Both the position numbers and the translations under genes were made by a program. From DASUZB01 sp035535495 (GTDB taxonomy: Bacteria > Actinomycetota > CALGFH01), in NCBI GenBank assembly GCA_035535495.1, contig DATLQA010000313.1, positions 1-8,741 on the forward strand: a stretch of 8,741 bases of DNA, written 5' to 3'. Numbering within the stretch: position 1 is the first letter of the stretch; every line of letters begins with the position of its first letter. This document shows positions 1 through 5,153 of the stretch, one piece after another. The notes beneath the pieces are model-generated. The model saw only the letters and a program-made list of their open reading frames with translations. It was not told the DNA's origin and ran no database searches.

Positions 1-7
1 CGAGTGT

Positions 8-1177
8 GTGATGGCTGGCCGAGCGGGTCGCCGCCGCTTCGGCGCGGTTCGCCGGCTGCCGTCCGGCCGCTACCAGGCGCGCTACCGCACGCCCGATGGG
101 CGCCGGCACGGGGCGCCGCAGACGTTCGCGACCAAGGCGGACGCTGACCGCTACCTGAACCGGGTGGAGATGGAGCTGGCCCGGGGGCAGTGGGTCGATC
201 CGAGCCTGGGCCGGGAGCTGCTGGGGACCTGGGCGAAACGCTACATGGCCACCACGGTGCACCTGAAGCCCAAGACGCGGGCGTCGTACGAGTCGCTGCT
301 GCGCACCACGATCCTGCCCACCTTCGAGGCGATGCCGCTGGGCGCGATCCGCCCGAGCACGGTGCGGGAGTGGGTGGCGGCGCTGTCGGCTAGGGGGCTG
401 AGCCCCAGCCGCATCCGCCAGGCCTACAACCTGCTGGGCGCGATGCTGGCGCTGGCGGTCACCGATGGGCGGATCGCCACCACGCCGTGCGTCGGGGTGA
501 AACTGCCGCGGCTGCCGGCGCCGAAGCTGCGCTACCTGTCGGCCGAGCAGGTTGCCGGGCTGGCTGCTGCCATGCGACCGCCCTACGGGCTGCTGGTGGA
601 GGTGCTGGCCTACGGGGGACTGCGGTTCGGGGAGGCGGCGGCGCTGCGGCGTGGCCGCTGCGACCTGCTGCACGGCCGGCTGCTGGTCGCCGAGGCCCTG
701 GCCGAGGTGAACGGCCGGCTGCTGTTCGGCCCGCCCAAGGGCCACCAGGAGCGCACCGTGGCGCTGCCGGCCTCGGTGGTCGCCGGGCTCGCCGAGCACC
801 TGGCCGCCAACGTGGCGGCCGACGCTGGGGCGCTGGTGTTCACCGCGCCGGACGGCGGGCCGCTGCGCTACTCGAACTTCCGCCGCCGCGCCTGGAACCC
901 GGCGGCCAGGGCGGCTGGGCTGGTGGGAGCTACGCCGCACCTGCTGCGCCACACGGCGGCGTCGCTGCTGCTGGATGCCGGCGCGAGCGTCAAGGACGTG
1001 CAGCGCCAGCTCGGCCACGCCGACGCGGCGGTGACGCTGAACGTCTACAGCGCGGTGATCGAGGGCCGCAGCGACGACCTGGCCGAGCGGCTCGAAGGCA
1101 TCCGCCAGTCCGCTACCGGCCGTCGCTATGGCACGCGGGGGGCACGCGACCTCGGAGACCGGCAGGTGAGGAGATGA
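8..1177 (+). CDS. Tyrosine site-specific recombinase (phage/ICE-type integrase), full catalytic set
   Basis: This is a tyrosine integrase of about 389 residues, the usual length for integrases of phages and actinomycete integrative elements. It would catalyse strand exchange between attP and attB and form a covalent 3'-phosphotyrosine intermediate. In order it shows a short N-terminal arm-binding region (residues about 10-60, with GRYQARYRTPDG and a basic start), a helical core-binding domain (about 68-165) and the catalytic domain (about 175-370). All catalytic residues are visible: R206 in GLRFGE, K244 in PPKGHQ, H311 and R314 in HLLRH, H337 in LGH, and nucleophile Y347 in NVYSAV. The start is GTG at 8 or ATG at 11; no in-frame stop precedes it in the window, so the true start could lie further left. 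It points at the 3' end of tRNA-Arg, ending 29 bases before it, the classic position of an integrase next to its attachment site. The rest of its element would lie left of the window. It differs clearly from the broken integrase on the other side of the tRNA. Confidence 0.93.
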   Translation: MMAGRAGRRRFGAVRRLPSGRYQARYRTPDGRRHGAPQTFATKADADRYLNRVEMELARGQWVDPSLGRELLGTWAKRYMATTVHLKPKTRASYESLLRTTILPTFEAMPLGAIRPSTVREWVAALSARGLSPSRIRQAYNLLGAMLALAVTDGRIATTPCVGVKLPRLPAPKLRYLSAEQVAGLAAAMRPPYGLLVEVLAYGGLRFGEAAALRRGRCDLLHGRLLVAEALAEVNGRLLFGPPKGHQERTVALPASVVAGLAEHLAANVAADAGALVFTAPDGGPLRYSNFRRRAWNPAARAAGLVGATPHLLRHTAASLLLDAGASVKDVQRQLGHADAAVTLNVYSAVIEGRSDDLAERLEGIRQSATGRRYGTRGARDLGDRQVRR

Positions 1178-1206
1178 GCATAGTGGCGCTGAGCTGCGTG
1201 GATGGG

Positions 1207-1282
1207 TGGTGCCCCCGGCAGGATTCGAACCTGCGACTCACGGTTTAGGAAACCGTTGCTCTATCCCCTGAGCTACGAGGGC
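1207..1282 (-). tRNA. tRNA-Arg (anticodon CCU), CCA encoded
   Basis: Read on the minus strand this folds as a complete cloverleaf. The acceptor stem GCCCTCG pairs with CGGGGGC (one T-G wobble). The D-stem is GCTC/GAGC around loop AGGGGATA. The anticodon stem ACGGT/ACCGT encloses loop TTCCTAA. The variable loop is GAGTC, and the T-stem GCAGG/CCTGC encloses TTCGAAT. Anticodon CCU reads the arginine codon AGG. Discriminator A and CCA are encoded (1207-1210 reads TGGT on plus). The gene serves as the attachment site of the surrounding integrative elements, with an integrase abutting it on each side. Its 5' ten bases overlap the end of the broken integrase reading frame on the same strand, so its present upstream region belongs to the inserted element and not to the ancestral locus. 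I see no obvious promoter there. Confidence 0.96.
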
Positions 1283-1296
1283 GTACCGGCGGCGTC
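1245..1296 (+). repeat. Direct repeat copy 1 (putative attL, within the intact tRNA-Arg)
   Basis: This copy matches 2761-2812 at 49 of 52 positions. The first 22 bases are identical and cover the anticodon loop, the 5' anticodon stem and part of the D-arm. Differences are at 1267 (C versus T), 1284 (T versus C) and 1286 (C versus A). The match begins within the anticodon loop and extends 14 bases beyond the tRNA 5' end, further than tRNA conservation alone would explain. Confidence 0.8.
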
Positions 1297-1880
1297 ATCC
1301 TCCACCGAGCCCGCCTGACCGCCAAGCAGCTCGTCGAAAGCATCCGCCGCGTGCCGGAGCATCGTAGCGGACACGTGCGAGTACAAGTCCAACGTGATCC
1401 CGATCTGGGTGTGCCCCAGCAGCTCGCTCACCACCTTCGGGTGCACCCCCCTGGCCAGCAGCAACGTCGCCGCGCTGTGGCGAAGGTCATGGAAGCGCAA
1501 CCGCGGCAGCCCAGCCCGCTCCAACAGCGGATACAAGGAACGCTGCAGCAGGTTCTGCGGCAGGACCGGTCGGCGACCGTGTTGGGGAACACCAACCCCA
1601 GCGCCTCCCAGCGCGGCCCCGCCCGCAGCCGCTCCCGCGCCTGGACGCTGCGGTGACGGACCAGCGCCGCGGCCGTCAGGCGAGGCAGCACCACCAGCCG
1701 CCGCGAGCTACGCGTCTTGGTCTCATCGATGACCCGGCGGCCACGCTCGTCCGGCTGCATCGACCCGCGCACCGTCACCGTGCCGGCGTCCACGTCCACG
1801 TCCGACCAGCGCAGCCCCAGCAGCTCCCCCTCGCGCAGGCCAGTCACCAGCGCCAGCACAAACAGCGCCTCAAGACCGCC
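1273..1880 (-). pseudogene. Tyrosine integrase, 5'-truncated and frameshifted
   Basis: The catalytic domain of a second tyrosine recombinase is split over two reading frames. The upstream part (1880 down to about 1575) reads GLEALFVLALVTGLREGELLGL. It carries the first catalytic arginine (codon near 1833-1835) and the beta-strand lysine in DETKTRSSRR (about 1716-1718). The downstream part, from about 1575 to the stop at 1273-1275, reads LPQNLLQRSLYPLLERAG and then HDLRH (H near 1491, R near 1482), LGH (near 1413) and nucleophile LYSH (Y near 1383). Joining them needs a one-base insertion or two-base deletion between about 1560 and 1580. The arm-binding and core-binding domains expected before residue GLEAL are absent: the frame is lost upstream of 1880 and a lipoprotein gene begins at 1975. 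The protein is therefore almost certainly non-functional. Its TAG stop lies inside the 5' end of tRNA-Arg. It belongs to the Actinobacteria-type GLREGELLGLRW/DLRHSAATLLL subfamily, unlike the integrase at 8-1177. A sequencing error could explain the frameshift but not the missing N-terminus. Confidence 0.88.
1316..1325 (+). repeat. TGACCGCCAA decamer near attL (possible integrase arm site)
   Basis: The same decamer, in the same orientation, occurs twice near the other end of the element (2634-2643 and 2646-2655). This copy lies 20 bases inside the left att repeat and within the end of the broken integrase frame. Short direct repeats flanking the core are typical arm-type binding sites of tyrosine integrases; this role is inferred only. 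Confidence 0.35.
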
Positions 1881-1972
1881 CTGCGGGCGGCCGCCTGTGG
1901 CGGCCGTCCTCGGCCGGCAGCACCCGGACGGCCATCGGGCCCCCCGGCCTCACCGCTGTACCCACCACCCTC

Positions 1973-2476
1973 CTATCGCGCCGGCAACCACACATCGCCG
2001 GCACCCTCGGTCCGGGTCAGGTGGAAGCTCCAGCAGCCCCGCTTGGTGAGGATGAAGCCGGTACCCCACTCGTCACCGGGACGGTGCCAGCTCGAACCGC
2101 CGTGCCGCTCCGGCGCAAACCACTGCTTGGCCGGCGTGCCGTCGGCACTCCTCACGGTGATCCGCAGTGGACCGCTGCCCGTCATCCGCCAGGCGATCTT
2201 GACCTGTTTTCCCACGGGCAACGGCACCGTGGTGAACAGCAGCCCCCATAGCTCGGCGCCGTGGCCGGTCCCAAGGACCTCGCCGCGCTCAATGCCTGCC
2301 GCAGGCCCGGTTGGCGAAGCCGGGCGGCAGTTGGGGGCGCCCAGCCGGGCGACGGTCGTCGCGGACGCCTGCGCGTGTCCTGATGAGGTCACCACAGGCC
2401 CGGCAGGCTTGCTGCTCGCCGTGCAGCCAACCAGCAGCAAGGCGCTCACAATCAGCAGACCCGTCCGTTGTCGCAT
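1973..2476 (-). CDS. Small secreted lipoprotein, function unknown
   Basis: This gene encodes a 167-residue protein. It starts with a lipoprotein signal peptide: charged MRQRTG, hydrophobic LLIVSALLL, then lipobox LVGC with the lipidated cysteine at position 18. The mature protein would be anchored to the outer face of the cytoplasmic membrane. A Ser/Thr/Pro/Gly/Ala-rich linker (about 19-60) leads to a compact, probably beta-rich domain (about 70-167) with KIAWRMTGSGPLRITVRSAD, a DEWGTGF stretch and a closing GCW...GDVWLPAR. The pattern resembles uncharacterised secreted proteins whose last strands carry a GCW motif; I cannot assign a function. ATG at 2474-2476 was chosen because GGGAGG lies 7 bases upstream and the signal peptide begins there; the frame stays open upstream to about 2719 but reads as non-signal sequence. 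The gene sits between the att repeats, upstream of the broken integrase, so it is apparent cargo of the mini-element. Its stop TAG overlaps an AGGAGG sequence, suggesting that a downstream gene was once co-translated. Confidence 0.78.
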   Translation of the reverse strand: MRQRTGLLIVSALLLVGCTASSKPAGPVVTSSGHAQASATTVARLGAPNCRPASPTGPAAGIERGEVLGTGHGAELWGLLFTTVPLPVGKQVKIAWRMTGSGPLRITVRSADGTPAKQWFAPERHGGSSWHRPGDEWGTGFILTKRGCWSFHLTRTEGAGDVWLPAR

Positions 2477-2760
2477 GGCGCCTCCCGAGGGATGCCCGAA
2501 GCCTACGCCGAGACCCGCCAAGACGACCACGGTCACCCGCACAGGACCGCTGACCTGCGCCGAGAGCACGAGCCTTCCGCCCTCGGGCTGGCCGGCGAGC
2601 ATTCCTAAACCGCTCGTCAACCGAAGCGTCGGCTGACCGCCAAGTTGACCGCCAATCCCACCGGCCACCACCGGAACGAAGGGACGACCATGAACCCCAG
2701 CAGCACTACTGAGCTGCACAGGCGGACGACCGTGGACAGGCAGGGGAGCACCGGGCCGAG
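2477..2760. other. Non-coding right end of the mini-element
   Basis: These 284 bases lie between the lipoprotein start and the right att repeat. They hold two tandem TGACCGCCAA copies and a possible truncated plus-strand reading frame from ATG 2690 (GAAGGG six bases upstream) that runs 24 codons to a TAG inside the att repeat. I see no other gene; the region presumably also contains the lipoprotein promoter, which I cannot locate with confidence. Confidence 0.5.
2634..2655 (+). repeat. Tandem pair of TGACCGCCAA decamers near attR
   Basis: Two exact copies (2634-2643 and 2646-2655) are separated by GT, giving a 12-base period. They lie about 105 bases inside the right att repeat. With the copy at 1316-1325 they flank the core in what would be the circular attP arrangement, as arm-type integrase sites do. 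The binding role is inferred. Confidence 0.4.
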
Positions 2761-2764
2761 TTAG
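2690..2764 (+). CDS. Possible short or truncated ORF ending in the att repeat (doubtful)
   Basis: ATG at 2690 follows GAAGGG with six-base spacing and opens a 24-codon frame beginning MNPSSTTELH. Its TAG stop (2762-2764) is supplied by the tRNA-derived repeat. If real, it may be the beginning of an element gene cut by the recombination junction. There is no homology I recognise, and the length is compatible with chance. Confidence 0.2.
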   Translation: MNPSSTTELHRRTTVDRQGSTGPS

Positions 2765-2812
2765 GAAACCGTTGCTCTATCCTCTGAGCTACGAGGGCGC
2801 AACGGCGGCGTC
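2761..2812 (+). repeat. Direct repeat copy 2 (putative attR): orphan 5' half of tRNA-Arg
   Basis: On the minus strand 2798 down to 2761 equals tRNA-Arg positions 1-38: the acceptor 5' strand, D-arm, 5' anticodon stem and anticodon loop. There is one substitution in the D-loop. The following 14 bases also match the sequence upstream of the intact tRNA, with two differences. Left of 2761 no 3' tRNA half is present (no T-arm TTCGAAT complement), so this copy cannot make a tRNA. It marks the far boundary of the integrated element. Confidence 0.8.
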
Positions 2813-2872
2813 GGCTGTGGCCAGAACGCTGCCGCCTGCCGGTGCATGGTACCTGCCGGGGGGCGGCGGGGG

Positions 2873-2917
2873 TCCAGCCGGGCGGTCGGGTGGATCGCCT
2901 TGCGGCGCCCGGCTGGA
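2873..2917 (-). terminator. GC-rich terminator-like hairpin downstream of carbonic anhydrase
   Basis: A perfect 12-base inverted repeat (TCCAGCCGGGCG and its complement, 2873-2884 and 2906-2917) encloses a 21-base loop and starts 12 bases past the canA stop. No U-tract follows, as is common for actinobacterial gene-end hairpins. It also separates canA from the mini-element. Confidence 0.55.
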
Positions 2918-2928
2918 GCCCTGGGTGG

Positions 2929-3420
2929 TCAGGTGACCTCGCGGAGTTGGCCGGTGCGGACGTCGTAGACGAAGCCGCGGATGCTGTCCTTGTTGGGGAT
3001 GAACGGGCTGGCCTGGATCCGGCGGATGGACTGGCGGACGTCCTCGTCGAGGTCGGGGAAGGCCTCGAGGGCGAACGGCGGCCGGAGGCCGGTGTCCTTC
3101 TCGATGGCCGCCTTCACGTCGTCGTCGTTGAAGGTCAGCATGCCGCAGTCGGTGTGGTGGATCAGGATGATCTCGCGGGTGCCGAGCAGGCGCTGCGAGA
3201 TGGTGAGCGAGCGGATCGCGTCGTCGGTCACCACCCCGCCGGCGTTGCGGATGATGTGGGCGTCGCCCTCGCTGAGGCCGAGGATGCCGTAGGGGTGCAG
3301 CCGGGCGTCCATGCAGGCGAGCACCGCCACCCGCGCGGCGGGAGGGAGCGGCAGTTCACCGGCCTGGAAGCTGGCGACGTAGTGGGCGTTGTTGCGCAGC
3401 AGCTCGTCGGTGATGGACAC
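2929..3420 (-). CDS. canA: Beta-class carbonic anhydrase (Rv1284/CanA-like)
   Basis: This enzyme interconverts CO2 and bicarbonate using zinc, in the cytoplasm. The 163 residues match the short beta-carbonic anhydrase type of mycobacterial Rv1284, which has the same length. Zinc ligands C36 and D38 lie in VACMDAR-like ACMDAR (with R40 to pair with the aspartate); H89 and C92 lie in IHHTDCGM. The HIIRNAGGVVTDDAIRSL segment (55-72) lines the active site and carries family-conserved residues. The C-terminal part (about 130-163) contains FVYDVRTGQL. The start is GTG at 3420 with GAGGAG about 7 bases upstream. The gene stands alone on the minus strand, divergent from the PPOX-fold gene, and its upstream region holds two perfect palindromes that could bind a regulator. 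The assignment is firm; physiological role (CO2 supply for carboxylation, pH balance) is inferred from the family. Confidence 0.95.
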   Translation of the reverse strand: MSITDELLRNNAHYVASFQAGELPLPPAARVAVLACMDARLHPYGILGLSEGDAHIIRNAGGVVTDDAIRSLTISQRLLGTREIILIHHTDCGMLTFNDDDVKAAIEKDTGLRPPFALEAFPDLDEDVRQSIRRIQASPFIPNKDSIRGFVYDVRTGQLREVT

Positions 3421-3442
3421 AAGGGCCTCCTCGGGAGTCTGC

Positions 3443-3456
3443 GGGTCGCGCGACCC
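3443..3456. promoter_or_regulatory. Palindrome upstream of canA (possible operator)
   Basis: GGGTCGCGCGACCC is a perfect 14-base palindrome centred about 30 bases before the GTG start of canA. Its centre is 40 bases from that of the palindrome at 3482-3497. A dimeric regulator site is possible, but GC-rich DNA gives such palindromes by chance more often. Confidence 0.3.
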
Positions 3457-3481
3457 AGGGGGAAATGCGGGTGACGGCCCT

Positions 3482-3497
3482 CGGCGGTCGACCGCCG
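3482..3497. promoter_or_regulatory. Second palindrome upstream of canA (possible operator)
   Basis: CGGCGGTCGACCGCCG is a perfect 16-base palindrome in the interval between canA and the divergent PPOX-fold gene. It shares the GGTCG/CGACC half-site logic with the palindrome at 3443-3456 (GGTCGCGCGACC versus GGTCGACC). Confidence 0.3.
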
Positions 3498-3620
3498 CGC
3501 GTCAGGACGCCCGGAGGGACCGCGGGGCCAATGGACAGCCGCAGGTGACCACGCGTCCGTAGTCGAGGGCGCGGTTGCGGACCAGCGGGATGCGCACCAT
3601 GGCACGACCAGGCTGCCGTC

Positions 3621-3646
3621 CGTTCCGGCGGCCGTCAACCGGAACG
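3621..3646. promoter_or_regulatory. Inverted repeat upstream of the PPOX-fold gene
   Basis: CGTTCCGG (3621-3628) and CCGGAACG (3639-3646) form a perfect 8-base inverted repeat with a 10-base spacer, 64 bases before the ATG at 3710. It could be a repressor site or a leader hairpin; nothing else supports either. Confidence 0.25.
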
Positions 3647-3709
3647 CCGGAATCTCCGCGTTCGTGGGAGAGTGACCGCAAGGCGCCGAGCATCGTGGAG
3701 GAGGGCTGG

Positions 3710-4213
3710 ATGGCAAGCTGGGACGAGGTGGCCGCGGCCGCTCCTGAGCTCGCCGGCAAGGCGAGGGCGCTGTTCGACGCGCACCGGCACAAGGTGGTGG
3801 CGACGCTGCGCAAGGACGGCTCGCCGCGCGTCAGCGGGATCGAGGCGAACTTCAGCCGTGGCGACCTCTGGCTCGGCATGATGCAGGGATCACAGAAGGC
3901 ACTGGACCTGCGGCGGGACCCCCGGCTGGCGCTGCACTGCGCGACCGTCGACCCACCCGACGACCCCGCCAAGTTCGAGGGCGACGCCAAACTCGCTGGC
4001 CGGGCGGAGGAGATCACCGACCCCGCCCGCGTGCAGGCCATCGTGGCCGAGGGCCAGGCGGCCGGCGAGGATCCGCCGGAGCCGGGGAGCTTCCACCTGT
4101 TCAGGGTGGACGTGACCGAGCTGGTCGTGACCCGGATCGGCGACCCGCCCGACCATCTGGTCATCGAGCTGTGGCGCGAGGGCGAGGGCGTGCGGCGCAT
4201 GCAGCGGAAGTAG
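3710..4213 (+). CDS. Pyridoxamine 5'-phosphate oxidase-fold flavoprotein (PPOX family)
   Basis: The 167-residue protein has the split-barrel fold of the PPOX superfamily, whose members bind FMN or F420 (some haem) and reduce or oxidise small molecules. The N-terminal part HKVVATLRKDGSPRVSGIEANF (about 27-48) is the typical first beta hairpin, where substrate and cofactor contacts are made. GDLWLGMMQGSQKALDLRRDPRLALHC (about 51-77) is the following strand and helix that binds the cofactor phosphate in relatives. GDAKLAGRAEEITDP (about 91-105) is the next strand pair, and FHLFRVDVTELVVTRIGD (about 128-145) closes the barrel. ATG at 3710 was chosen because GGAGGAG lies 6 bases upstream and the protein then begins with the family pattern MASWDEV; the frame is open back to 3575 but that part reads as unstructured. 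The GNAT gene follows 63 bases downstream on the same strand. Cofactor and substrate cannot be told from sequence. Confidence 0.9.
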   Translation: MASWDEVAAAAPELAGKARALFDAHRHKVVATLRKDGSPRVSGIEANFSRGDLWLGMMQGSQKALDLRRDPRLALHCATVDPPDDPAKFEGDAKLAGRAEEITDPARVQAIVAEGQAAGEDPPEPGSFHLFRVDVTELVVTRIGDPPDHLVIELWREGEGVRRMQRK

Positions 4214-4238
4214 CGGCGCCAGCAGGAGGCGCGGGCAG

Positions 4239-4267
4239 GCTGCCGGCCTGGAACCGGCCGTGGCAGC
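4239..4267 (+). other. Hairpin between the PPOX-fold and GNAT genes
   Basis: GCTGCCGGCC (4239-4248) pairs with GGCC (4256-4259) and GGCAGC (4262-4267), with a two-base bulge. The hairpin ends 9 bases before the GTG start of the GNAT gene, which has no good Shine-Dalgarno sequence. It could attenuate read-through or affect translation of the second gene. There is no U-tract. Confidence 0.3.
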
Positions 4268-4276
4268 ATCCCGGGC

Positions 4277-5143
4277 GTGGGCGGTGTCACCATCCGGCCG
4301 GCGGTGGCCGGCGACTACCAGCGCCTCGGCGGCATGTTCGCCCGGGCGGAGCTGGGCGGCCCGACCATGGCCGGGCAGCTGACGTTCGTGCAGCAGCGGC
4401 TGAACGGGGCGGCGTTCGTCGCCGACACCGACGGCGAGCTGGTCGGCGCGAGCGGCGCGGTGGCGTTCGGAGCGATCGGCTGGATCGGAGGGGTGGCGGT
4501 CCTGCCCGAGTGGCGCCGCGGCGGGCTGGGACGCGACCTCACCGCCGTCGCCGTCCGCTGGCTGGAGGATGCCGGGACCGGCACGGTGTCGCTCCACGCC
4601 ACCGCCATGGGGCGGCCGGTGTACGAGCGCCTCGGCTTCGCCGTCGCCGGGCGCTGGCTGCGGCTGACCACGGTGGCGATGGCCGCCGTGCGCACGCCGG
4701 ATGGGGTGCGGGCGGGGCGGCCCGCGGACCTCGACGCGGTGCTGGTGCTGGACCGGGCGGCGACCGGGTCCGACCGGAGCCGGCTGCTACGGGCGGTTTG
4801 GGGGAGGGGTTGCCTGGTGGCCGAGGACCCGAGCGGCCTGGTGCGCGGCTTCCACGTGCCGAAGACGCCGCGCCCGGCCGGCCGCCACCGGTGGACGCCG
4901 GCCAGCGAGCCGGGCGCCACCGTCGCGGCCGACGCGCGGGCGGGCGTGGCCCTGCTGGCCGCCTGGCAGCGGCCCGGCGCGGCGGCGAGCGTGGTGCTGC
5001 CCGAGGCGAACATGGCCGGTCGCGGCGCCCTGCAGGCGCTCGGCTACCGGGTGACCACCGCGACCGTGCTGATGCGCCGCGGCCCCGCCCCCGCCTGCCT
5101 GCCTGAGCGGATCTTCGGCGGCTTCAACCTGTTCTGGGGCTGA
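4277..5143 (+). CDS. Two-domain GNAT N-acetyltransferase
   Basis: The protein has 288 residues. The N-terminal GNAT domain (about 4-130) contains the acetyl-CoA pyrophosphate loop VLPEWRRGGLGRDL (75-88, R80-R81-G82-G83-x-G85) and the conserved YERLGF of motif B (116-121). It would transfer an acetyl group from acetyl-CoA to an amine of unknown identity. The C-terminal part (about 140-288) is a second, degenerate GNAT-like domain: VRAGRPADLDAVLVLDR at its start, VVLPEANMAGRGALQALGYR, and the closing FGGFNLFWG. This arrangement is typical of the YitH/Acetyltransf_18 type. The GTG at 4277 lacks a clear ribosome binding site, so expression may depend on coupling with the upstream PPOX-fold gene. 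The stop is only 10 bases from the hemQ stop on the opposite strand, so the two transcripts converge. The fold is sure, the substrate unknown. Confidence 0.9.
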   Translation: MGGVTIRPAVAGDYQRLGGMFARAELGGPTMAGQLTFVQQRLNGAAFVADTDGELVGASGAVAFGAIGWIGGVAVLPEWRRGGLGRDLTAVAVRWLEDAGTGTVSLHATAMGRPVYERLGFAVAGRWLRLTTVAMAAVRTPDGVRAGRPADLDAVLVLDRAATGSDRSRLLRAVWGRGCLVAEDPSGLVRGFHVPKTPRPAGRHRWTPASEPGATVAADARAGVALLAAWQRPGAAASVVLPEANMAGRGALQALGYRVTTATVLMRRGPAPACLPERIFGGFNLFWG

Positions 5144-5153
5144 GGATGCGCGG

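Larger units (their letters stand above)
1245..2812. mobile_element. Remnant of a small tRNA-integrated element (mini-island)
   Basis: The segment is bounded by two direct copies of a 52-base sequence that begins in the tRNA-Arg anticodon loop and runs past the tRNA 5' end (1245-1296 and 2761-2812). The left copy is part of the intact tRNA; the right copy keeps only tRNA positions 1-38. This is the signature of attL and attR left by site-specific integration. Inside are the frameshifted C-terminal half of a tyrosine integrase, directly adjacent to attL as expected, and a short lipoprotein gene. No replication, excisionase or transfer genes remain, so the element is probably a deletion derivative that can no longer excise by itself. 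Boundaries are inferred from the repeats; the exact crossover point within the core cannot be fixed from sequence alone. Confidence 0.72.

Noticed and set aside
487..1248. 253-codon plus-strand frame overlapping the integrase and ending in a PRQDSNLRLTV-like tail
   Set aside because: It is an alanine/arginine-rich shadow frame of the integrase, and the tail is just the antisense translation of the tRNA-Arg T-arm, a well-known annotation artefact.
1653..2636. 327-codon plus-strand frame across the integrase remnant and lipoprotein
   Set aside because: It lies antisense to two recognisable coding regions and has the low-complexity Pro/Arg/Ser composition of a GC-rich shadow frame.
2476..2719. 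Longer start for the lipoprotein (up to codon at 2719)
   Set aside because: The signal peptide with lipobox and the ribosome binding site place the start at 2476; the upstream part would put about 80 residues before the signal peptide.
2761..2798. Second functional tRNA-Arg gene
   Set aside because: Only positions 1-38 are present; no 3' anticodon stem, T-arm or acceptor 3' strand is found on the adjoining side.
2842..3474. 210-codon plus-strand frame opposite canA
   Set aside because: It is the antisense shadow of the carbonic anhydrase, which has clear zinc-ligand motifs.
3575..3709. Upstream extension of the PPOX-fold protein
   Set aside because: The residues read as unstructured Arg/Pro-rich sequence, and ATG 3710 has a strong ribosome binding site and the family N-terminus.
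4171..5106. 311-codon plus-strand frame overlapping the GNAT gene
   Set aside because: It is a Gly/Arg/Ala-rich shadow frame; the true frame carries acetyl-CoA binding motifs.
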